Positions 9,019 through 18,600 of a DNA stretch of 64,000 bases are shown here, in pieces. The DNA comes from JAKZVK01 sp965237575 (lineage in GTDB: Bacteria; Acidobacteriota; Terriglobia; Bryobacterales; UBA6623). The notes below the pieces were generated by a model. It was given only the letters and a program-made list of their open reading frames with translations. It searched no databases and was not told where the DNA came from. The translations under genes and the position numbers were made by a program. The DNA lies in the NCBI GenBank assembly GCA_965237575.1, contig CBDEGI010000004.1, positions 558,001 to 622,000 of the forward strand, read 5' to 3'. The number at the start of each line of letters is the position of its first letter. Within the stretch, counting starts at the first letter, position 1.

Positions 9019-10086
9019 TCAGGGCCGGAGAGGGCGACCCGATACGGTCGTCCCGGGGAAGTAGTGCTGAAGGATCTCCAGGAAGCTCGATCCGCCGGCG
9101 GCCATCGCCTGCGCACCTCGCTGGCAGAGGCCTACACCATGACCGGTTCCCTGCCCGCGAAGTTGAACCATCTCGCCTTCGCGGCGGACGCGGTAACGGT
9201 TGCTCGGGACGGCGCTCCAACCGAGCACGCGTGTGATGCCGAGCCGTGCGCTCTCGAAGCCGGTTTGCGTCAACAACGCGTGGGCGTCGGAGAGGGGCAA
9301 CGACCTTTCCCACGCTTCCGGCGACCGCGCGCAGGGACGACACGTCACCGAGTAGAAGGGATACTCTCGCGCAGCCAACCCTACCTCTTTGAGTGAGTGC
9401 GTACGGCCTCCACAGCTTCGTGAATAGAGGGCCTCCAAAGCCGCTCCGTCGTAGGTGATGACAAGTTCGCGCGTCGAGACTGTCGCTTGCCAGGTGGGGT
9501 GCCCCGGCGGCGGGGGTTCGCGCAGGTACTGGCAGTGCGTTGTGTCGCAGAAGTCGAACCGGTCGTGTCGGTTGCCGGCAGCACGGAGGTAAGAGCGAGT
9601 CGCTACGGCCTGCGCGCGCAAAGCTTCCAGTGAGGCGCCCGGCGGGCTCTCGGCGGCGACGATCGAGGCGATCGCGGTTTCAGGGTCCATCGCCACGACC
9701 GCGATTAGAGAGTTGCCCGCCATGAAGACATCGAGGCTTCCACGAAACTGCCGGGCGATCGCTCCGGGAACTTCGAGCTGGAAGGCCGCCGGCCCTACGC
9801 GTCCCGTGACGGAAACGCTCGGGGCACGGGCGATCCGATCGGCAGTTTCACAGCGCACGGCGCCTTTCTGGAACGTCAGCCGTGCGGTCTGGAGCCCTTC
9901 GAGAATGATCGTCTGTTCACCCGCGCGCAACGACAGGACCTCCCCAGCGGCCGGGTACACGATCAGCTCGGTTGGATGAAAGAGTCCGAAGACGTTGAAG
10001 CGAAACGTCTGTTGCGCCGAAACGGAACTGACTCCAGCGATAAGGAGCCATGAAAAAGCCAACCGCGTTGGATAGAAACGGTGCAC
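9019..10086 (-). CDS. SpoIID/LytB-domain peptidoglycan enzyme
   Basis: 355 residues, signal peptide at 1-24. SpoIID-type proteins are lytic transglycosylases that cleave glycan strands, usually those stripped of stem peptides. The core motif SIVAAESPPGASLEALRAQA puts Glu146 at the catalytic position known from SpoIID, followed by ATRSYL. CDTTHCQYL carries the two conserved cysteines, and GTGHGVGLCQRGAQAMA is the typical C-terminal signature. GTG 10086 lies 5 bases after the transpeptidase gene stop. It is the last gene of the six-gene operon and gives the operon a cell-wall theme. Confidence 0.88.
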   Translation of the reverse strand: MHRFYPTRLAFSWLLIAGVSSVSAQQTFRFNVFGLFHPTELIVYPAAGEVLSLRAGEQTIILEGLQTARLTFQKGAVRCETADRIARAPSVSVTGRVGPAAFQLEVPGAIARQFRGSLDVFMAGNSLIAVVAMDPETAIASIVAAESPPGASLEALRAQAVATRSYLRAAGNRHDRFDFCDTTHCQYLREPPPPGHPTWQATVSTRELVITYDGAALEALYSRSCGGRTHSLKEVGLAAREYPFYSVTCRPCARSPEAWERSLPLSDAHALLTQTGFESARLGITRVLGWSAVPSNRYRVRREGEMVQLRGQGTGHGVGLCQRGAQAMAAGGSSFLEILQHYFPGTTVSGRPLRP

Positions 10087-10091
10087 GAGTT

Positions 10092-10919
10092 CTAGTCGTC
10101 GTATGACCGTTCGAGCAACTCGCCCGCGGTCTCCGCTGCCTGCCGGCCCGTAAGGCCATGCGCTTGTAGCAGCAAGGCTCGGCGCGGACGGTCCGCCGGA
10201 TAGAGCACGATCACATAGCCGTCACCGTTGGAGCGGCGCAGCCCGGCCAGGTGGCCTCGATGCATGCAAGGCCCGGTGCCCGTCTTGGCGAGTGCAGCCC
10301 GTTGCGTTCGGCCCCTGCCCGCACCCGCGGCCGTTCCCTCGCGCGCAGCCAACGCCAGCCCGGCGACGATCTCGCGCACACCGGGCTCCTCACGGCGGCG
10401 AATCAATTCTCCGTACGCGCCCACGATCTCCTTCGGACGGATCTTCCAGCCATCCCCGAGACCGAAGTATGTGTCCGTAGTCGCCCCGCGCGCCGGGGCC
10501 GGCAGCCCGAAGCGGCTGGTGACCCCGGCCAAGTCGTCAAACTCCACTTGGTCGCTCAGCCGGCGGAAGTACGCATTGCACGACTGCGCCAGCGCCCCTT
10601 TGATATGAACTCTCCCGTGGCCGGCGGGCAGCCAGCAGCGGCTTGCCGTCCCCGGGCACTCGAACTCGGGATAGATCAACGAATGCCCTTGCCCATACGC
10701 AAGCGCGGCGAACGGCTTGACAAGCGAGCCCAGCGGGATCGGCTGGTCGACTTCTTCCCAGTTGGACTTGACGACACCGCCCGTCTCCACGTCGACGAGA
10801 ATCCATGACACTCCAGCTCGTGAGGCAACGGTGCCCGCCGAAACGATGTCCGGCGATCCCGGAGGCGACGCTGCCACTACAACCGCTGCCAGCAACGAAA
10901 CCGAACCGAAGATCCTCAT
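10092..10919 (-). CDS. Small penicillin-binding protein transpeptidase domain, exported
   Basis: 275 residues with a short signal peptide. All three active-site motifs of serine transpeptidases/beta-lactamases are visible: Ser65-x-x-Lys68 in PLGSLVKPF, Ser113-Cys-Asn115 in AQSCNAYF, and Lys212-Thr-Gly-Thr in AKTGTGP. It lacks the N-terminal dimerisation domain and membrane anchor of normal class B PBPs, so it is a minimal soluble transpeptidase, carboxypeptidase or class D-like enzyme. Its ATG overlaps the stop of the upstream gene (ATGA), and the SpoIID-type gene follows 5 bases later. Together these suggest coordinated peptidoglycan processing. Confidence 0.8.
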   Translation of the reverse strand: MRIFGSVSLLAAVVVAASPPGSPDIVSAGTVASRAGVSWILVDVETGGVVKSNWEEVDQPIPLGSLVKPFAALAYGQGHSLIYPEFECPGTASRCWLPAGHGRVHIKGALAQSCNAYFRRLSDQVEFDDLAGVTSRFGLPAPARGATTDTYFGLGDGWKIRPKEIVGAYGELIRRREEPGVREIVAGLALAAREGTAAGAGRGRTQRAALAKTGTGPCMHRGHLAGLRRSNGDGYVIVLYPADRPRRALLLQAHGLTGRQAAETAGELLERSYDD

Positions 10920-12670
10920 CGACTCAACTCGTACGTCACGGTCTGGGACACCGACGGCCCCGAGTCGCGCGTGACGACTGACACGACGCCGACCCGCGAC
11001 AACGTGCGGCTCAAGCTCGCGACGTTCTCCGAGAAGAAGTGCGGCGGGCGCTTGCCCGCAAAGCCGTAACGCCTCGCTCCCGCGTAGTCGAGGTGACCCA
11101 TCAACTTCACGTAGGGTTCTCTCGCATCGCCATGACGCAACGAGGCCGCGTAGACACCCGCGATCTCGGGGACGGGCTCAGACATCCGCGAAAGAACGCC
11201 TTCGAGCAGCGCTGTTGCGTTCGACACCACCAAATGCCTCCCGCGCACGGCAACCATCAGCGGAGTCAGCCCGTCGAGCTGATGATACGCGGCCTCGTCC
11301 CCTCCACGCTTAACCCACTGCGCTCCAAGCCGCGAGGTGGTCCAAAGCGCTTCGACCGACGATCGCAACACATTGCGGGCCGTGCCGGCGTCCCACTCGG
11401 TGGCCCCGAGCAGCACGACAGCGGACCGGTTGCCCACGAAAACGCCGCTCAGATCACGGCTCGTTTGCACATGCAGTAAACCATTGACGCCGGTTTGATT
11501 CACCAGTTCACGGAGGGCGTCCCGCGAAAACCTCTCGCGCGAAAGCGCCGGAGGCGGTTGGTCGATCCGTGTTTCGAGCGCGCCTTCGAAGCCGACCCGT
11601 TGTGCGCGCAGGTTGACTCGCGGCGCTGTCGTCGCAGGCGGCGCCGCGCCGGCGTACGGAGCCAGCACCTTCCGCTCGAGCAGTGCGATCGCCTGAGAGT
11701 TGGCCGGGTGCACCCACGCTCGATAGAAGCCCGCATCCTCAGGCACGAGCCGCAGCACGGATGCCAAATTGGTATCGCTCACCGCCTCCGCACCGCTTCC
11801 AAGCTCTGCTCTTTCTTCCTCTCCACTTCCCTCTTCGGCATCGTGCCGCAAGAACACCCGCTCTTCGCGAACCCGCGTCGGCGAACGATGAACATCGGCC
11901 ACGCCGGCGCGATACTGCCTCAGCTCATCGACGTTGTGTTGAATCCAATACGAACGAAAGTGCGGCGTGCGAACGAGCGCCTCGAGGTCGAGCACCAGAC
12001 GCAAATCGCCACGCTCCTGTTGCGCTGCGATCGAATCGGCGTACCAGGGCTCAACCGCCACATTCGACCCGCCGGGCTCGCTCATCAACGTGAGCGCCTT
12101 CGCGATCAGATTCTCTGTCGTCGCTAACAAGAGGTGCTCATCGGTGGCGGCGAACGCGACGACGCGGCCCGACTTCGGGTCCGTACGAATGTAGAACGGT
12201 CTCCCCGCGACCATGCGCGACTCGAAGTTGGCGCGCTGCTGCCACAACAGGTTCTCGACCGCCCTTGCCGATGGCAGGCGTGTGATGTAGAGGAACTCGA
12301 GACGACCGGTGTCGTAAAGGCCCAACACCGATTCCCTGCCTGCGATTGACTCGACGAGCGACATCTCCGGCGTGAAACCGGCGGCCTCACCAAACTCGCC
12401 TTGTACTTGCTTCAGCCGCAACAAGAGCTTAGAGCGCGAGAACACTTGGTAGTTGTCGCTTTCGAGCCAGAGCCGCTTCTCAGGCGACGTGTTCCAGTCC
12501 CCGACGAGCCGACCGAGGTCTTTCGACTCGATCACCAGCAACGGCCCCGGCGGCAAGTAGCGAGCCATGATGTCTACCGAACCGGACGGTACTTGTACCA
12601 GCGCCGTGGCCGCAACCATCAGCGCCAGCAGCGCGGCAAAGAAGGCAGGCCTGCCTGTGGAGATCCTCAC
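10916..12670 (-). CDS. Exported protein of unknown function (584 aa)
   Basis: Not recognised. An N-terminal signal or anchor (FFAALLALMVAATALV) precedes alternating helix/strand sequence, with an acidic insert at about 285-310 (EEGSGEEERAELGSG). The layout (LVIESKDLGRLV, FLYITRLPSARAVENLL, ATDEHLLLATTENLIAKAL) recalls exported DUF3352-like proteins, but this is a weak resemblance. GTG 12670 overlaps the giant TPR gene's stop (GTGA), and its own stop overlaps the transpeptidase start (ATGA). It is the linking gene of the operon and may be a scaffold or inhibitor; that is speculation. Confidence 0.6.
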   Translation of the reverse strand: MRISTGRPAFFAALLALMVAATALVQVPSGSVDIMARYLPPGPLLVIESKDLGRLVGDWNTSPEKRLWLESDNYQVFSRSKLLLRLKQVQGEFGEAAGFTPEMSLVESIAGRESVLGLYDTGRLEFLYITRLPSARAVENLLWQQRANFESRMVAGRPFYIRTDPKSGRVVAFAATDEHLLLATTENLIAKALTLMSEPGGSNVAVEPWYADSIAAQQERGDLRLVLDLEALVRTPHFRSYWIQHNVDELRQYRAGVADVHRSPTRVREERVFLRHDAEEGSGEEERAELGSGAEAVSDTNLASVLRLVPEDAGFYRAWVHPANSQAIALLERKVLAPYAGAAPPATTAPRVNLRAQRVGFEGALETRIDQPPPALSRERFSRDALRELVNQTGVNGLLHVQTSRDLSGVFVGNRSAVVLLGATEWDAGTARNVLRSSVEALWTTSRLGAQWVKRGGDEAAYHQLDGLTPLMVAVRGRHLVVSNATALLEGVLSRMSEPVPEIAGVYAASLRHGDAREPYVKLMGHLDYAGARRYGFAGKRPPHFFSENVASLSRTLSRVGVVSVVTRDSGPSVSQTVTYELSR

Positions 12671-15600
12671 AGCGACCCCTCCCCTTCGAACGTTGGTCCC
12701 TGAGGACGGACCAGGCGGTCCTGCTCGAGGTTCTTGCTGATGACCGGCCTCACCCGCGCGTTCCGCGAGAGCTCGGAGCGCTCAAGCCCCAACCGGGCGA
12801 GCGCCTCCTCAACCTCCCCGCGGGCTTGGCCATCCCCCTCCGTTCCGGGATCGAGTTGCAGGGTCGCCTGATACGCAGCCGTCGCCGCGCCTAACCGGCC
12901 AAGCTGCTCCAGCGAATCACCCGCCTCGCGTGCAAGCCTGGCGCGCTCCCGCGGTTCGAACCCGGACCGCTGCACGAACTGCCGCGCGGTGTGCTCGTCA
13001 ATTGGGGCCCGGTACGACTGCTCACCGAGAACAGGATCGCGCTGGGCAAAGAGGCTCTCCCAGCGTCCGCTCGACATCATCGCGCTCAGAGCGTTCACCG
13101 CCAGCCGATGGCGTCCTAGTTCTCGCGCTGTCCGGAACAACTCGATCCGCGCCTGGTGCGCACTCGGGCGAATCTCAAGCGCTTCTCGCAACCACCGCAG
13201 GCGTTCATCCGCATCGGTCGCCGATGCTGCTGCTGCCAGACGCGCCGTGACGAAGAAGGGCCGCGCGGCCCCGGTCGATGGCCCCACGTTCACAGCCGTC
13301 ACGCCGCCCGCCACTGTCTCCAACTCAAGGGAGCCAAGGGTCTGCCCGCCGTATCCAATTTCGGCCAGCGCCCGCGAAGCATCGAGACGCAGCTCGTAGG
13401 GCGACTCCCCAGCCGAAGCAACCTCGATGAGGGACGGAACGGTGTTGTCGCCGCGACCACTGGCGCGTCGCGCCCGGGCCAGATCGAGTTGCGCCTCGCG
13501 GTCCCACGGCGCCGCCTCGACACGCTCTGCGAGCATCTCCGCTGCGTCAGACGGGCGGCCCATCTTCATCAGCAGCGCGGCGGCCTGCTTGTGATGCTCG
13601 AACGGCTCGCCGGCCACCAGCAGCATGCGCCGCAACAAGCCAAGGGCCTCGTCACCCTGCTGTTGCTTCAAGCGCAGCTCCGCCAGACCGAGGAAGTTCG
13701 CGGCGCTCAACTCACGCTTCGACAGCAGACGTGTGTAATAGAACTCGAGCAGCCGTTGGGCGGAGGTTTCGTCTCCACTCTCCGCGAGCTTCGCGGCGGC
13801 ATCCCGCAGCGCGTCGAGCCCGGGCGCCGCAACACCGTCCCTGTCGGACGAATCATCTTCCCTCTCGTACCTAGTGAGAACTTCCTCCAACTGTCCCGAG
13901 AGCGCCGCAACCCGGATCGCCAGCGGCGCTTGTCCTTGCGCCAGCGCTGTCTTCAGAGTGGCCGAGGCATTGTCAACGGCAGCCTGCGCCTTCGCCGCCT
14001 GTTTGGTCTCCAGCAGATACTCGATCGAGCGAGTTTGCCATTGATCGTAGGCCTGCTGTGCATAGAAACGGCCCTGCCCTCGCGCTTGAGCCATCTGCCG
14101 CCGTGCCGCTTCAATCGCTCGCTCCAAGACCGTTTCGCGTTGTGCCCCCGGCACCCAAGTCTGCGCGTCGATGGCCGAGAGGTAGCTCAACGGGTTGTTC
14201 GCTTTGTCGGCAAGGTCCAGAATCCTGGCCATCTCGGCCGACGGGTCCGAGGCGGTCTGCACGACAGCCTTCGCGAGAAGACCCACCTGGTAGCCGCCGT
14301 TCTGGCTGACATAGAGGTCCAGCAGTTCGTGGATCGCCTCGTCGAGCCTGTCTCGCGCGCCGAGATCGTTGATCTCCCGAATCATCGCGGGCACGGACTC
14401 CCAGAACTCCGGCGACACCTGGCGCTTGTCAACCTGCTCGCGATAGGCTCCGAGAGCCTTGCGCCATTCCTCGACCGCCTCATCCACACGGCCCGTCTTT
14501 GCCAGGATGCGAGCTATGCGGCTACGAGCAAGTGCGTTGTTAGGATCCAACTGCAGCGCATGGCGAAACTCCCGCAAGGCCGGTTCCGCTTCTCCGCTGT
14601 GACGGTAGTATTCCGCCAAGCCGGAATACGCCGCCGCCCGGCCAGGCGCCGTCTCGACCGCCGCCGGCAGATAGTCTTCGGCCGTCTGTTGGCCGGCGTT
14701 CGCGAGATACTCCCCGTAACGGGAGCCGTAGTAGAACCAAAGGTCACCGGCGAGGTTCTGGTCGCGGTCGATCGGCTTGCCGACGCGCTCCCCGATGGTC
14801 CCGCCGCCAAGCGCGGCGCGGAAGGCCTCGTCCACTTCGGGGGCCCAGTGGCCGTAGTGCAGCCCGACCAACCCCTTGTATGCGCGGGTCCAGACCGGCG
14901 GCAGCTTGCGGCCCCGCGACTCGACCGCGCGCAACGCCAACTCGACTCCCCCGCGCGCGACCGCGTAGTTCGCTGCGGCATCACTCTGTGCCAACGCGAC
15001 CAGCCAATCCGGCCGCCGCGTGAGCAGCATCTCGAAGTACCGCTCACGGAACCGGCCCGATAGTGTCCGCCGCTCCATCGAATCGAGCACGCGAAACTCG
15101 GCATCCTCGTCGCCCGCGTCACGGTACGCCTCCGCCGCCTCGCGGAGAATCGAATCCTTGTCTGGTTCCGCCGGATAGATGCTCCAGAAAGTCTCGAGCT
15201 GTTGGCCCAATTCGCCGTAGCGCAAACGTTGCCGTTGCAGTTCGATCAGACGCCTACGGTGTCTTGTGCTCTGCGAGGCAGCCGGGGAGGCGAACATGAA
15301 TTCATGACGCCACTTCACCTCTAGTTCCACGAGACCGGCCTGCTGCACAATACTCAAGAATGAGCGCCTCGTACCTGGTCGTACCCTCGTCTTCCAGCTT
15401 TCGAGAAAACTAACAAAAGCGCTCTTCTCCTCGGGCGTATAGTCGCGCTGCACAACGGGCGCCATCGCCTGCAGGGCCGTCGGAAACAACCCGCGCCGAA
15501 GTTCGGGCCTGGCGCCGGCCCACGCCCTCTCGATGTTGTCAGTCGCCCGTGCGTACTCGCGAAGCCGCGTCATCAACGCAACGTAGAGCCGCAAGCCCGA

Positions 15601-18600
15601 GGCATACGAGCCGGCGAACACCCGGTTCCCCGCCAGGTCGATGCCCTGCTCCGCCGCGTCGCGCGCCTCCTCCAGGTAATTCCAGGTCTCGAGCTTCCGC
15701 GCCGCGGCAAAGTAGTGCTCGGGGCGAGGAGGACGCCCCTCGATCAGCGCCTTTCTTGCCGCCTCAACCGCTTCGGCCCGGCGCCCCTGACGCGCATACA
15801 CCTCGGCGATCTTCTCCATCCAGCGCGGGTCTTCGTACGCCAGGCCGTACAACTGTTGATACGTCGTCAGGGCATCGTCGAAACGCAGCAGCCGCACCTC
15901 CAGCAACGCACGGGCTTCGAGCGACTCGGTGCTGTCCGGCCGCACTTCGATCGCGCGTCCGTAGGTCTCAATCGCCGCCGACAGGTTTTCGAAGTGGGTG
16001 TAGACCCACGCCAGCACACGGTGATAGCGGAAGTCACGGGATGACTCACGGGTGGTCTTGACGTAGTAGTTGGTGAGCTGGTCTCGGCGATCATGCCGGT
16101 CGGCGTAGAAGCAAGCCTCCTTGACCAGATCCGCGTCGCTGGGGAAGCGGTTGATGATCTCGATGTACTGGTCGACGGTGGCGGACCCGTCATTCAACTT
16201 CGTCAGCGCTGGAATCAGCCCGCGCCGCAGCGAAGCAATCTGACGGTCCCGTTGCGCGCGGGGCATTGAGGCCTCGCGAAGCTCGCTGATCTTCCGCTCA
16301 TAGAACTCCCGCACAGCCTCGTAGTTCCCTTCGCGGGCGTACGTGTCGGCCATGGCGGCGACGTAGCGCGGCTCGTACGGCTTCTCAGTAAGCAAGGTCT
16401 CCAACGCACCTCTGGCCCGAGCGTACCGGCCGGCCTCGGTCGCCTTGTGAGCCAACTCGAACCGAAACTGCTCCGCCAGCCGCGGATACGCCACCCCGGC
16501 ACTTTGATCGAGCAACGCCAGCGCCCGCTCGTAGCTCTTCTGACGCCAATGGAAGTCGACCGCGCCTCGGACGACGCCCAGGACCCGAGGCTGCTCACGG
16601 TAGAGCGCTTCCGCCAGACGCCGGGCAGGCTCGACGCGCTTGGCGTCTTCGAGCTGATGCATCAACGACAGCCGCAGCCGGGTGCGATCGACCGGGTCCG
16701 ACGTCAACTCGATCTGCCGCTCGAGCACCTTGAGACCAACCTCATCATTACGCCGCGAGGCGGCGATGCTGCGCAGCCGCTCCAGTAAATCGAAAGACGA
16801 CGTACCGCCGGCCAGTCGAAGAAGCAACTGGTCGATGTCATCGTCGCGCTTCTGCGTGGTGAGCACGTCCACCCGCAACGAAATGGCATCCGGGTCGGGG
16901 TCCGCATCAGCCACTCGTTGGCGCGTCAGGTCGTCGATGCGCTCACGATGCGCTGGGCGGCTCGCGAGTTGAATCAACCGACGCCGCGCGGGCGAATACC
17001 CGTTACCGCCCAGGGCGCCCTTCCAGTACTCGCCGATGGCCGCGTCGTAGTCCCGCCGGTTCTCGTAAACAGCGCCCGCCTCGTAGGCATAGAGCGCCTC
17101 GTTGCCGAGCGCGCTGCGTCCGTCGCTCATGAGACGCAAAGCGTCGTCGAAGAGGTAGTAGTCCCAGAAAACGGTCGCGGCTTCGAGATAACCCTCGGGC
17201 CTACCCGGCTCGACGACCGCCATACGCTCCCAGAACGGCCTCGCCCGCTCGAACAGTTCGCGGTCAGCGAACGTGTCGCCGGCGAGCGCGAGCAGGTCGC
17301 GGTCGCGTGGATCGTAGCGATGGCGGCCCTCGATCAACGCAGCCGCCGCCTCAGTATCGACGGGGTTTTCGTAAGCCAGCGAGCGATGGAGCGAAGCCGT
17401 TCGCTTGGCCCGCGCCGCATCGCCCGGCAGGTTGCCCGCCAACGCAAACATCAGCGGCCCGGCCTCTTCGTAGTGGCAGCGCCACAACTCCGCCTCCGCC
17501 AAGAACTGCGCCGCAGCCGGGTTCTGGCGCACTAGCCGATTCCAGCGTCCCTCGCGTGCCGCATCGGCCGACGTGCGCAGAGCGTACAACTCCGGCAGCA
17601 GCCGGCCCGTCCGGTTCAAGTGCTCCAAGAAACGCGACCGCAGATCGTCGGCATAGAACCAGTACTGCCGCAACAGCCGGTCCCATGCGACCCGATCGCG
17701 CGTCTCACGTCTCTGATAAGCGCGCAACAGGTTCCGCACAAACGTCAGGTTGTGCGGGAAGCGTTCAAGAGCATAGCGATTGAGCCGGACGTGCACGGCG
17801 GCTGTCCCGCCACCGACGACTCCCTGGAAGTACTCCTCGAGGTCCGTGCCCGAGAACGTGGCGATCACTTGGCGCGATAGCTGTTCCCACTCGGCCTGCC
17901 GTTTCGTACGCACGTACCACCTGGCGAGCTTGTGGTGCCACGACGGATCCTGAAAGCGTGCGATCGCTTGACGATAAACCTGGTCGACTCTTTCCGCGAG
18001 GTTGTTCTGCTCAAGAAATGCCGCTAAACGCGCATAGAGCCCAGGGTCGTTCGGATTGCGTGCGATTTCGCCCGCGTAAAGCTCGACTGCTTCGATGATT
18101 CGCTTCATCGACACTAGCCGCGCGATGTAACGGTCGAGCACGCGCGCGTACTCGGGCGATCGCGCCGCCGGAATTGCCTGATAGGCAGAGCGGTATGCAG
18201 ACGGACTTCGCTGCGTTTCGCCGGCGGCACCCAAAGGCACCCTATCCGCCTTCGCCGCCAACTCGTCCAGCAAGGCCGCGTACGTCCTGAATTCCAGCTC
18301 CACCTGTTCAGTGCGAGCGTACGCCTCGGCCATCAGCAGAGCCACTCGGCTGCGATGCGCGGAGTCGGGGAACTGCGACAGGAACTGCTGGGTACCACCA
18401 ATCACGCCGCCGTTGTCGCCATACGTCGCGTACGCCTCAATCAGCCTGACGTGCAGGTATGAACGTCGCGTCGAGCCCGCGAACCGCTGGTCGAACAGCG
18501 CCAGCAACTCCGCCGCCCGCGCGCGGTGGAAGTACGCCACCGCCGTACGCTCTTGTGAGGCGAAACGGCCGCGTGGGCTCTCGGAGTTGAACAGCAGTGA

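Noticed and set aside
12945..12980. GGTTCGAACCC tRNA T-loop-like sequence
   Set aside because: Lies in the TPR coding sequence (encodes FEPRE); no acceptor, D or anticodon arms can be formed around it.
13156..15063. 635-residue antisense open frame inside the giant TPR gene
   Set aside because: Shadow of high-GC coding sequence: composition is Arg/Pro/Leu-rich without domain signatures, no ribosome site, and fully inside a gene with clear TPR pattern.
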